NCBI GenBank assembly: GCA_033064195.1
Contig: JARBJD010000592.1
Span: 1-30,861, forward strand
Reading direction: 5' to 3'
DNA: 30,861 nt
DNA from: Blattamonas nauphoetae
Lineage: Eukaryota > Preaxostyla > Oxymonadida
The notes below the pieces were generated by a model. The model was not told where the DNA came from, searched no databases, and saw nothing but the letters and a program-made list of their open reading frames with translations. Below, piece after piece: positions 7,585-17,420 of this stretch. How positions within the stretch are numbered: position 1 is the stretch's first letter; each line of letters starts with the position of its first letter. Both the position numbers and the translations under genes were made by a program.

Positions 7585-10107
7585 TAGGCATGGCTGACCG
7601 GCACTGACCGGTCAGTTTTCATCGAAAAGTACTGACGGTCACTGACCGGAGAAATATCGGAACCCATAATCGAGATTTACGATTTCTCCGAGGTGGCTTT
7701 TGTAGAAACCGAAATTCGAATCAATTACACGATTATTCACATTATTACCTCGAATTGACCATTATTGAATCATTATCACTTCAATGAAGCAGTTTGACTC
7801 ACATTTTAAGACATTTCTTGCCGGAACGATGTAAAAAACAGTACTGGGCATCTGATCGATTGAGATTCCGGACACATCAATTCGTTTTATTTAAACATGT
7901 CATCAATATGAAAGTTCTATTTGGAATATTTCTTGAACTTTGACTTACATTGTTTTTGAAGTCTCCCAAGAGTCAAAGAATGTAATTTTGTTTTAACCAA
8001 ATCAACTGTGAGATCGCTCGATTTAGGCATGAAAATGTTCATCTAATTCTCTCAGTGATTTCTGAAAAGGTCCAAAAATGAAGAAAAATACGAATATGAC
8101 TCCAAATGTCACTTTATCTTTGAAACACTTTCTGTCTCCTTCCTTCTCATCTCAAACCTCGAGATCGCAGCTTCTCCTCCAAAATGAACGCAACATGATG
8201 GATTCCACCCTCCCACACGTGAAAACTCAGTCCAAAAGGCGGTTCTTCGTTTTCAATCAGTTCGGCATCAACATCTTTCGGGCTTTCCAAATCTGTCGAA
8301 AAAGCGATTGAATGTCTGATCCTGTGAACAGCATCTAATGATGCAAGCGAAAGAAATGATGTTTTGCCTGTTCCACTCAGCGGAGACTGTTGTGGGAACG
8401 GTTCGAAACTTTCCGGGACGGACAACTCTGTCTTTGGAGTGGAGAGATTCTGAGTTGTGAAATATGGGCTTGAAGCATCCTCGATGCGAGTTGGGAGGGT
8501 GGGCGAGAGTGCGCTTGTTTCGAAATGCGGTTTGTTCAAGTTTTTCCATTTTCTGATTGAGGCGGATGGTTGGGAGAGAGAAATGACCACTCCAAGCTCT
8601 GTCACATTCAAAAGGGCTTCTGTTTCTTGATTTTGTTGTGGGGGTGGTGTGGTTTTCTCCACTCTGGTAATCCAGAAACTATACGAAGAAACACCTCGTC
8701 AATCCGCTTCCGTTGCTTCTGTTCCACAGTCTTAAGTGATTTCTTGTCTGGGCGGGCTGTTTTCGATTGTTCCTTCGCTTCGTGATCAAGGCGAGCTGTG
8801 ATAGAGTCGATTCTGTTTTGTACCAATGTCACTTTCTTTGGTGATATTTCGTCTGAAGGGAGCACAATTCGCTTTCGAAATGTTGTTTTCGGCTGTTCCT
8901 TCTCGTCGCGTTCGTTGTCCAACCGTTCTTTCCGATTTTTCTTGGTTCCTTCAAGGTACTTCTGTTGTGCGATTTCTTTTTCCATCTTTTCAGTTAATTC
9001 CTGCGAGATTTGTGTGGTGTCGTTCATCCGATCTGAAGAGTGAGCATTTCGAATGGTCCTTCCTCCAACACGTGATGAACCTCGTAAAGAATCTTTGAAT
9101 TGTGGAGTATCTTCTTCGAGGGCCGATTGTGATTCCTTCCTCTTCATCGCGTCTTTATACAGTCTCGTGGTATCTGACCCGTCTTCTTCAGTAAGTGTTC
9201 GACGAGTACTTGCGAGATTTTGGCTCTTTTTGCGAATTGTCGGATGGAAAGTGCATTCGGGATGCGGCGGCTGATCGTCGGTTTCTCCATACACCCTTCC
9301 TTCCACAACATGTCTCGGTTCCGCAAGCTCCAATTTCGCTTCTTCTTCTTCTTGCTGTTTTCTCTTCTCTTCCTCTTTCTTCCGCTGTTCTTCGTTTCGT
9401 CGTTTGGCGTCTTCATACAGTTTGTTCACAATCTTTGTCTTTTCCTTTTCTGTTATCTGTTTTGTTTTTGGAGTTTCGTTCTTCTCTTTTTCTCTCGCTG
9501 CTTGTTCTCTCTTGTCTCTGATTTCTTCTCCTTGTAGTGTCAGTCATTCGATTGCCACCCGAATTTCTGCTTCTGTTTTTTTTGTTTGTGGAGACGATTA
9601 TGTCGGAACTGGAGGCGGTGGTGGCGTGAATGGATTGATGATGTCTCCGCCAGCGTCGGGTTGTTGGAGCGGCTTTTGAGGAAGAGGAGCATCAGATTCG
9701 GAGTCTTCTTCAACTTCCTCTTCTTCATAGCTCTCATCTTCCTCTTCCCATTCTGATTCTTCTTCTTCTTCTGTTTGAAGGAATTGTTGATGCATTGCGG
9801 TTACTTGGGAAACAAGATGGGAGGACACAGTGTTTGGCAAATTATATGTGTCGCGGAATGCATGACAAACAGCCTCCTCTTCCTCGTTCTCATAAAACTG
9901 AAGTGTGAAGAGAGGCTGACGAAAAAGAGAAACATACAAAGAGGGTTGCCTTCTCACCACGAATTTGAAGTTAATCTGAACATGAATCTCAGCAATTTTG
10001 TCATATTCTTGATTAAAACATGCAATTTACAAATCAAGAGAGATCTGACCCTTATACGAATTCTGAGGTGACACTGACCGGCACTTTTGGCCGGTCAGCC
10101 ATGCCTA
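7585..10107. mobile_element. hAT-like non-autonomous element carrying a captured gene
   Basis: The element is 2523 bp. Both ends read TAGGCATGGCTGACCGGC inward (18 bp, perfect), flanked by GATAGTTA direct repeats. Subterminal CCGGTCAG-type motifs recur within 80 bp of each end. The TIR start TAGG and 8-bp duplication indicate hAT. No hAT transposase or dimerisation domain is present. The interior is a minus-strand coding sequence of cytoskeletal character (8147-10071) plus about 480 bp of AT-rich DNA at 7663-8146. The coding frame runs to within about 40 bp of the right TIR without an ATG, as expected for a captured gene fragment. Confidence 0.85.
8147..10071 (-). CDS. Captured cytoskeleton-type coiled-coil protein fragment inside the hAT-like element
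   Basis: The reading enters from the right TIR with IACFNQEYDKIAEIHVQINF, then FVVRRQPSLYVSLF and a short helical domain (EEAVCHAFRDTYNLP). An acidic tract (EEEEESEWEEEDESYEEEE), a Pro run and a long basic/acidic coiled coil follow. The coiled coil holds two LYEDAKRR / RLYKDAMKR units and a CTFHPTI motif. This LY-x-DA-x-R ... CTF-P-I pattern is known from flagellar and cytoskeletal proteins of protists. TAA codons at 10027-10029 and 9598-9600 are in frame and read as Gln. A TGA at 9544-9546 and a frame change near 8650 interrupt it; the end is TGA at 8147. No initiator is visible, so this is a fragment or a fusion started elsewhere. Confidence 0.55.
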
Positions 10108-10115
10108 GATAGTTA
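10108..10115. repeat. 8-bp target site duplication (right), GATAGTTA
   Basis: Exact copy of 7577-7584, bordering the outer end of the right TIR. Confidence 0.85.
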
Positions 10116-10228
10116 GTTTTAGGTTTCTCGAGAAAATGTGTTGGGATGCGACACAAAGAGACAACAAAGGTCTCAATCAACCCACAAGTCAGTTTTCGTT
10201 CATATGTTCAACCACATCAGCTCTGTAA

Positions 10229-10806
10229 ATCAACCTCGCATTGTCCTCTTCCCACCTCCAATCGACCTCGTATTGCCCTCTTCCCACCTCCAATCGACCT
10301 CGTATTGCCCTCTTCCCACCTCCAATCGACCTCGCATTGCCCTCTTCCCACCTCCAATCGACCTCGTATTGCCCTCTTCCCACCTCCAATCGACCTCGCA
10401 TTGCCCTCTTCCCACCTCCAATCGACCTCGCATTGCCCTCTTCCCACCTCCAATCGACCTCGTATTGCCCTCTTCCCACCTCCAATCAACCTCATTATGC
10501 CCACTCTTCCCCTCCAATCAACCTCATTATGCCCACTCTTCCCCTCCAATCAACCTCATTTTGCCCACTCTTCCCTCCAATCGACCTCATTATGCCCACT
10601 CTTCCCCTCCAACCGACCTCATTATGCCCACTCTTCCCTCCAATCGACCTCATTATGCCCACTCTTCCCTCCAATCAACCTCATTATGCCCACTCTTCCC
10701 TCCAATCGACCTCATTATGCCCACTCTTCCCTCCAATCGACCTCATTATGCCCACTCTTCCCTCCAATCGACCTCATTATGCCCACTCTTCCCTCCAATC
10801 GACCTG
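10229..10806. repeat. 32/31-bp minisatellite in two variant blocks, about 18 copies
   Basis: The first block (to about 10490) has the unit ATCGACCTCGTATTGCCCTC followed by TTCCCACCTCCA (32 bp). The second block uses ATC(A/G)ACCTCATTATGCCCAC followed by TCTTCCC(C)TCCA (32, later 31 bp). The strand is strongly pyrimidine-biased. ORFs across it on both strands come from the composition and are not called. Confidence 0.95.
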
Positions 10807-10844
10807 AATGTACCCACCTCACCTCTCCAACAGCCCTCACCCTC

Positions 10845-11926
10845 TTCATAACAACGTTTCGTCTTTCTCGATTTCACATTCCATTCAGAGCCGTCTTCTC
10901 CACTATTTCACACCGATATAACCCACTATTTCACACCGGTAAAACCCAAACCTCAATTTGATGGGATTTCCTCCGTCAACATCATTCTCGACTCTGACGT
11001 CGCTCAACATGCATTCCACCTGTATGATCCAGCCAGTCCTCGTCTTTTCGACAACAGCGAACAGAAAAATAAGAAACACAGAACGAAAGTTTGCTTATGA
11101 CCCAGGAAGACGTCAATTTCATCCCAGTAAAACATCTTTTATTACAGCGCTTCCTGTCGTATTTCCATCCGCTCCTGAGCACATTCGCGCATTCGTCCAA
11201 ATTGTTAGAATCAGCTCCCACAAACCCTTTCATTTTCATTCCTTCGAAACCGATGAAATGGATCATTCCCACCGCCACTGTCCTGCGGAAATAACGCTTC
11301 CCATCCCCAGTATCATCACCCAATGATGTAGAGGGACATGAATTCGGCTTTTTCTTTGCCAACACGCAGACAGCCCTGCCACTGATGATCCATTTCACAG
11401 CTTCCTCGTCAAGCTTCCTTCTCACCCATCTTTCGCAGACAAAGGGAATCACATTGTCCTCGCTTTTATTTCCGTCGATTTAGCAGCCGTCTGTTATCAA
11501 CCCTCCTGTCTACTGCAGCATTTCACCTGCATTCATCTCAACACATCAGCAAACCCCATCGCCAGCCATCCTTCTCGACCCCAACCTCTCACAAACCCCA
11601 ACCCTCTGCACTCTGCCGTATTCTCCCTTCGCAAGCTGAATGACAATCGACTCTCTCCGACAGAGTCGGAGATTATTGATGGAGAAGCCCCAGGCACCAA
11701 AACACCTCTGCTCAGCTTGGAACGAAAGCGATTGAACAGCAGCGTCCACACACAACCAACAGAAGGGGATCATTCTCAACAGGAAGACCGGATACTCCCA
11801 GTATGGATCACATTCCCTGACAATCTTAATACCGTCACTACGAAAAATGCAGAACAGAAGAACATCTTTTCTGATCATTTAGATCTGGAATACCGACTCT
11901 TCAGGAACCAAGAAAGCTAAGATTGA
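10845..11926 (+). CDS. Unrecognised plus-strand coding region, ends TGA
   Basis: Three consecutive frame segments look coding. The first is FDGISSVNIILDSDVAQHAF (about 10960-11035). The second is a long one with MTQEDVNFIPVKHLLLQRF, PMKWIIPTATVLRK, EGHEFGFFFANTQTALP and LLFPSI (to about 11640). The third is KLNDNRLSPTESEIIDGEAP to LDLEYRLFRNQES (to 11926). TAA at 11070, 11292 and 11918 and TAG at 11481 are in frame, and the final frame ends TAA-GAT-TGA (11918-11926). Changes between segments are one base, or an unseen intron. No start codon is obvious; the upstream minisatellite abuts it. I recognise no domain. Confidence 0.4.
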
Positions 11927-12310
11927 TCTGCTCGTCATTCGCCTCTGAAGGATAAGATGATGAAACCCAAACCGGCTTATTGCAACATACAGACCATACT
12001 CACTCATTTAATAAGTTGAAAGTCGGAAATCACCATCGTTTTACGTCTCACACAACAAGAATCAATCGACCATCATTTCTTGGAAACAGTTTCAGTTACA
12101 ACACGTTTGAACGACATCATCGCTAAATTCTTTCAATTACATGATGAATAAGAGCCGTTTATCGCCTCACTATTGTGTTAGCCGGAGATGGAACTTGTTC
12201 GGAGAAAAGGAGATTTTGGGCAGCAATCAGGTGAAATGACTGACACTACCATGATATGAAGAATTCGGGAAAATGAGAAACAGTTGAGACTTGGTTGTTA
12301 TTGAACGAGA
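11927..12310. other. AT-rich gap between two coding blocks
   Basis: No frame with clear coding character; it may hold an intron joining the blocks on either side or a short intergenic space. No RNA gene recognised. Confidence 0.3.
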
Positions 12311-12864
12311 GACTTCCAGAATCCTCGCTTTTCTCTAAGCTGTGTGTGGTTCGAAGTCAGGTGTCATCTGGACGCTGGAAAGGATAATTTTGTGCAATTG
12401 GATCATGGATGCATTTGTAATGTTCAAGTTGGGGCATTCAAGTCCGCGAACGAGGACAGAGAGAGTGTTTTGTTCGATGAGGTGTTTACTCTAGTCTGTG
12501 GTTCCTTGTAACATGTCACGTCGCTACAAATGTATCCTCAACACTATCCACTTGGAATCTTCCAATTTCTCGATCTGCGATCTGTTCAATCCTTCTTTAG
12601 AATCGTGGAAATCGCATTGGGACTGTCGTCAGCGACAATTTGAACCAGCAAGCAGCAACTGTGCCCAAACTCGCCCAATAATTCAGATCGAAGAATTTTG
12701 GCAAGAGTATTGTATATCCTATTAACGAAAACAGCCGACTTCTTGATTTGAAGAAGCGTTTGGATATCTTGATGACCAAACTCAATGGCCACAGAGTCGA
12801 CTGCGCTTAGAGAGCTGATTTAATCTGGTTGACTGGATCCATGAATATTACTCAGCTTCATTGA
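12311..12864 (+). CDS. Unrecognised 3' exon(s), plus strand, ends TGA
   Basis: Frame one (12311-12640) reads DFQNPRFSLSCVWFEVRCHL, VGAFKSANEDRESVLFDEVF and FQFLDLRSVQSFFRIVEI. It contains TAA at 12509 and is left by one base near 12640. The next frame reads NQQAATVPKLAQ, then TAA (12679), NFGKSIVYPINENSRLLDLK, DILMTKLNGHRVDCA, TAG (12808) and RADLIWLTGSMNITQLH, ending in TGA at 12862-12864. Reading TAR as Gln makes both frames continuous. It may belong to the same gene as 10845-11926. No family recognised. Confidence 0.4.
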
Positions 12865-13133
12865 TGCATTCAGGCGTGTTGGAGTGCGATGGGTGTTTGG
12901 GATGTGGCAGACACTTGTGTCTTCTGTTTTATTTTCTGTGCCAAAGGAGTCTGTGGCTTTGATGATGTAGCAGTGGGCGTGGTTTTAGCTTTTGGTCAAC
13001 CAACTGATGACGTTTGTTGTGGAATGGATGGAGACGATGGGAGAGAAAATGGTCAATAAGATGAAGTGGAAAGCAGACTTTTGAGCTGGCAAATGACGTT
13101 GTTGTCGTAAAAAGTGTTCTTGTTGGAGATCAT
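12865..13133. other. Convergent intergenic region
   Basis: Lies between the TGA end of the plus-strand coding block and the TGA end of a minus-strand exon. No coding frame or RNA gene seen. Confidence 0.4.
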
Positions 13134-13627
13134 TCAGTGCGGACAGCTGCGATCCTGCGTCAGGATGTTGATTGTAGACTCTCCGATCTGCGACCGAAAG
13201 AACGACAAATAATGAACGAACATAACAGAGAAACAGCGTGAATTATCAAGAATTCCATATTAAGAATATATCCCATGTGGTCGGGCTGTTACCTGGTTTG
13301 AATGATAGGCTTCGCTGAAAATCTCCAGAACATAGACTCTGTTCAGATATGTTGTCAGTAGGGATGTGTGGATATGCTTGGATAAGCTGAGATGAAAGGA
13401 CAAGTTAGTAGTCGACATAAAAGAAGTTTGATGTGACGGACTACAAAATAGAGATATGCGAATAGGAAGCTCCTTCTCTGACTCCATCTGGTACGTCAGA
13501 CCCTCTGAGCGCAGGTAGATGCTCTGCTGCATCTTAAGCCCGATGATGTCGTCGAAGATGAGGATGAAGCCCACTTTCAGCTTGATCGCCCCGAATTCCG
13601 TGTCGATTTGAGCAGATGCAGTCTACA
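13134..13627 (-). CDS. Terminal exon(s) of unknown minus-strand gene, or 3' part of the anoctamin gene
   Basis: The coding-like start reads SAQIDTEFGAIKLKVGFILI, FDDIIGLKMQQSIYLRSEGL, TYQMESEKELPIRIS. It lies behind a TTGTAG acceptor-like site near 13622. An AT-rich middle follows that may be an intron, then QIGESTINILTQDRSCPH and TGA at 13134-13136. With TAA at 13260-13262 as Gln the whole stretch is one open frame. No known anoctamin domain matches, so a separate small gene is equally possible. Confidence 0.35.
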
Positions 13628-13791
13628 ATCATGAGTGCATAAGAAATGAATCGAAGAATGCACAGAAACAAGATAAACGAAGAAAGAAAGCTGAAACCAG
13701 GTGAGATATGTTTAAGGGGTTGGATCGATTAGAAGCAAGTTAAAATGTGAAAAATTAATACGCACCAAATGAAGAAGGGAAAGCACCTTGA
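13628..13791. other. AT-rich spacer or intron 3' of the anoctamin coding region
   Basis: Minus strand carries a GTGCTTTCCC donor-like site just past the last clear anoctamin codons and TTTCAG / TTGTAG acceptor-like sites further on. It is therefore likely an intron, or the 3' flank. Confidence 0.3.
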
Positions 13792-16600
13792 TTAAGGATG
13801 CTTTTTCTTCTTGAGTTCGGGGTGAATGTCAAGGATTTGCTTCTTCTTCCGTTCTTCTTGTTTTCTGTAGAACTCCTCCATGTCCGTCTTGAATCGCTTC
13901 CTCTCACGCTCCTTCTTATCGTTTTATTTGACAAGGCTGAGCATATCCTCTTACATTTTCTGAAAAAGGGAAATGAATTTGAGGAAGAGAAAGTAAGTCA
14001 CCTCGTCCTCTTTGATCGATCTGCGCACCATTCTCGGGACCGCACTGACAGACAGCGCAATCGCCGCACGGACTGCCAGAAACAAGTTCTCCAGTGCCAA
14101 CGCAGCAAGAAACTGGATGAAGAAAACAAACGCTGCGTTGTCGCAGTGGTTGGAGTGTAGCCTCCCGTGAAGAGGTCGGTCAGCTTGGCGCGGAAACAGT
14201 AATACAGCTCGAGTGTGGTGAGCGGGATGGAGGCCCAGATGATCGTCGTGATCGACGTTTCCATCCACGACGTGTTTGGGCGAGTCGACGGGATCGGGTG
14301 TTGCTTTGTGTTGAGCAGCTTGTACCGCGCGGAGAGGGTGTCGAGCACGCCGCTGATGAGAGCCACGAGGGACGAGAGGGGCGAGATCGGAGTGAAGAAG
14401 GCGATCTGCAGGATGTAGTTCAGCTTGTCCAGATACTGCTGCACGTAATCGTACTTGCCCTTCGACTGCTCAAACTCGACTTCCGACATGCGTTTGTTGT
14501 ACTCGTTCTCGTACTCCTGAACTCCCTCCGCTTCTCCCGCAGCTCCAGCATCAGCTCGCGTGGCACCACAGTCATTTTGGTGGACTGCCTGACCTTCTTC
14601 TTCTACTTTTCTTTCTTCCCCTTCCGCCCCCGCACGTCGTCTGCTGTCTCCATTGTGTTCAGCCTGCTTTGTGTCTGGCTATACAGGTCTTGGCTCATCA
14701 GGTCCATACCGGGTGTTGGGGTGTTGAAGCGCGACTGGTCGTCGTCCAAGTTCTTCACAGCGCCCTCTTCTTCCGTTCGTAGTGTCGTGTTTGTGCTCGT
14801 CTCCTCCACACAGGGACACTCCCGATCAGATTGCCAATGACAGTGTGTCCGAGCTCCCTCTTCAGGAACTGGAGGATGAGGAGGATGTTCGCACGAAGAG
14901 TGAGCTGCTTGAAGAGCTCGTCCTCGTTGGACGCTCTTCCCAGATCGGCTCTGGGCAAGATGATGAAGAACGAGAACGACGAGTTCACCAGCAGAAACAC
15001 AACCATCTTCATCGTATACCACAATTCGTGCTTTTCCGACCGTTTGTGATTCTCAAACTCGGTCAGCCACACCGCCACTCGTCCATACAGTGACCACAGT
15101 ACCATCTGCAGCACTCCGTTGATCAGGCCAGGCTTGCATCGGACGAGGAACAGTACAGCCTCCGAATCGGCCTGGACATGAAATGTGCTGACAAGGTCTG
15201 CCTCGTAGAACACAGTCGCCCACTGCCCCGCAATCGAGAGAGCGAGGAAGATGGCACTGACGATCCAGCTTACCACTGTCCGACACACTTTGAGTCGGGT
15301 GGGGTAGACACGTTCGGTGTGGCCGGTGATGTCTGAGAACTGCATCTTTCCGATGAACACGGGTCGGATCATGTCTGGCTCGGTTGGTTTGAGGGAGTTT
15401 GTGTCGTACAGGCTGCGCGCGTTCTTTCGGCGCCAGAGACGGTCGAAAATGGAAGACCGGACGAAGATGATGACAACATCGACGAGCTACGCAATTGTTC
15501 GTGCAGTGCCTGTCCTGTCCACCTGGTCGAGGACGAAGACGACGATCCCAACCAATGCGAGGATGGAGAGTGACTTGATGAGGTATTCGTTGAACGCGAA
15601 CTGTGCTGCAACCCTCTCAACCGAAATAGCTGGCAAGTGCATTGGGTGGCGTTCCTAGCCCGAACTTGTACCACTTCCACACCGACTTGAGGGATGAGGC
15701 TGTCCCCAAAGGGAATGTCTCCAAATTTATCGTCGTTGGTAACCTCTATGGAAGTGAGGAGCGACCAGGCAAGTCACTTTCGCTCGGAAGGGTAGAAAAA
15801 CACATTTGGCCGATCAATCCCCGGAAAATCTTTTCTGTGCTGAACGGTGAATTCGATGATGCCGGTGTCATCTTCGTTCGTGACGAACTCTTCTTTGAGA
15901 ACCTTTTGATGTGGAGACGTTCCGCTTCGATACACAAGGCCTCAAATATGGCAGAAATTCGAAGAAGAATGTTCTTTCCGTCAACGCTCTTCTGTTCGTC
16001 GAAAGCGATTCTTCGGTCTGCGAGCTTGGTCATGATGAGCTGCTTGACTTTCTCAATGTCTTTGCTGGTCTTCTGCTTCGACTTGGAAAAGAGTGCCACC
16101 TCGTTGACATCATCGTTGTTTTCAGTTTGTGCGACCTCTGCCATTTCAGCCTCTTTTACTGCTTTTCGTACTTTTGGTCTGTTGGTGTTCTCGTCGTTCT
16201 CTCGACTGTTCCAGCCGGATCTGTGCAATCTCGTCGTCAACCAAGTCTCCAGCACTTTTGTTAGCATCGCATTCGAGGTTCTCCGGGAGGTCTACCACTT
16301 TTAGCACAGACGTTCGAGCAGGCGCTTGATAACGTGTCTGTCTTCGGTTTTTTTCTTTAGATTTTTCTTCTGGATATTCGAGATGAGAATGGATGTGATG
16401 AGTGAGAGAATGCGGGGTAGAGAACAGAAGATTCCATACGGCTGCCTCTTCAAGGATTTTTGTCTCTTTCTCTTTGAACGATGGATGCTCTGTATTTTCA
16501 AAGACCAACATATAGTCAACAATCTCAATTGGCTGTGAAGCTTCGTGGAGTTTGAGAAGATCCTTCAGCTCGACATCGTCTGCATTGGTGAGAGCCTTCG
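13792..16600 (-). CDS. Anoctamin (TMEM16) family membrane protein
   Basis: Anoctamins are dimeric ten-helix Ca2+-regulated lipid scramblases or chloride channels. Family segments appear in order. The cytosolic N-terminus has IEIVDYMLVFEN (about 16520) and RRIAFDEQKSVDGK (about 16000). TM1 follows NALASYFGERVAAQFAF (about 15620), and TM2 reaches FDRLWRRKNARSLYD. Next come RPVFIGKMQFSDITGHTERV, LTEFENHKRSEKHELWY and VVFLLVNSSFSFFIIL. Helices LRANILLILQFLKRELGHTV and YLDKLNYILQIAFFTPISPL follow, then a last helix before VPRMVRRSIKEDE. The tail is a charged coiled coil to about 13795. In-frame TAG at 15487 (inside TM2) and 14603, and TAA at 13951 and 13924, read as Gln. One-base frame changes lie near 16190, 15628, 14815, 14525 and 14150. 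The exact start and final exon are unresolved. Confidence 0.85.
13960..14001 (-). other. Candidate 42-nt intron, frame-neutral
   Basis: Minus strand GTGACTTACTTTCTC ... CCCTTTTTCAG, pyrimidine-rich, sits directly after the conserved KEDE at the end of the anoctamin core. Its length is a multiple of three and it has no stop, so it could equally be translated. The downstream frame is the same either way. Confidence 0.4.
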
Positions 16601-17420
16601 GGAACGGGTGGTTAGCGTGTGTGAGATTGGAAGAGCAAAAATGAATGAATGGAAAATAATGAAGACCGAGAGATAAAAACTTTGACGACGAGTGGAAGGG
16701 TTCGAAGGGTATCAATCCAGAGATGACCATATTTGGCCTCCTTTTTATGATTCACTTCATGACCAGATCCATAGTGACCTAAGTCAGATATGGACAATAA
16801 GCAATGCGTAACAAAGACAGACCTGGGATGATATGAATGGTGGACGATTGGGTACCCTAAAATCTGAGATTGAAGTGAGATGACGAAATATATAGAACAG
16901 ACTGTTTCCAGGATACTGATGGCCAATTAATTCATGACAAAACTGCAGTAGACAGACAGCGAAATCGGAAAACACCCTTTTCAGGAATCCTCGGACATAA
17001 CATCACGATTATGGTTCGATCACACTACATTTGTCAATAGAACAGACTTGGAGATCAAAACATCAAGAATCTCAATTAAGAAAAACATACAATCTCAATT
17101 CGTGAAGGATTTACGGATTTTCGGAAATTCTCATTTTAAGGATGTGAGCTATGATGTCAAAAATATTGTCCCAGATGGCTGAAGAGCGCGTGTCCACAGG
17201 GGATGACCGTGTCTCAGTCTCGATCTGTTGTCAGAACGAGAAGAAGACACAGATGGACAGGACGACGAGATCCTGAAGAGGCAGAGAGAGACAATGAAGA
17301 GAGAGGAGTGAAGAAAGATGGCAGAAGAGCAATAACGATGAGAAGAGGAGAAGAAACACAAACCACATTCTCGATGAAGTATTCCTTCATTTTGAACGTT
17401 TCGAAGCATTCGCTGATCCT
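16601..17420. other. AT-rich intergenic region between the anoctamin 5' end and the coiled-coil gene 3' end
   Basis: About 800 bp with only short, low-complexity open frames. It should hold the anoctamin promoter and possibly a 5' exon; an ATG at 16730 is in frame with the first clear exon, but the residues between look like untranslated or intronic sequence. Confidence 0.4.

Noticed and set aside
10138-10961. ORFs of 188-271 codons across the 32-bp repeat on both strands
   Set aside because: Low-complexity translations of the satellite; multiple frames open together, no coding signal outside the array.
10982-11452. Minus-strand 156-codon ORF
   Set aside because: Antisense to plus-strand frames with better coding character and a consistent TAR/TGA pattern; no motif.
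15746-16304. Plus-strand ORFs opposite the anoctamin gene (for example 15642-16304)
   Set aside because: Antisense shadows of a gene with clear family motifs on the minus strand.
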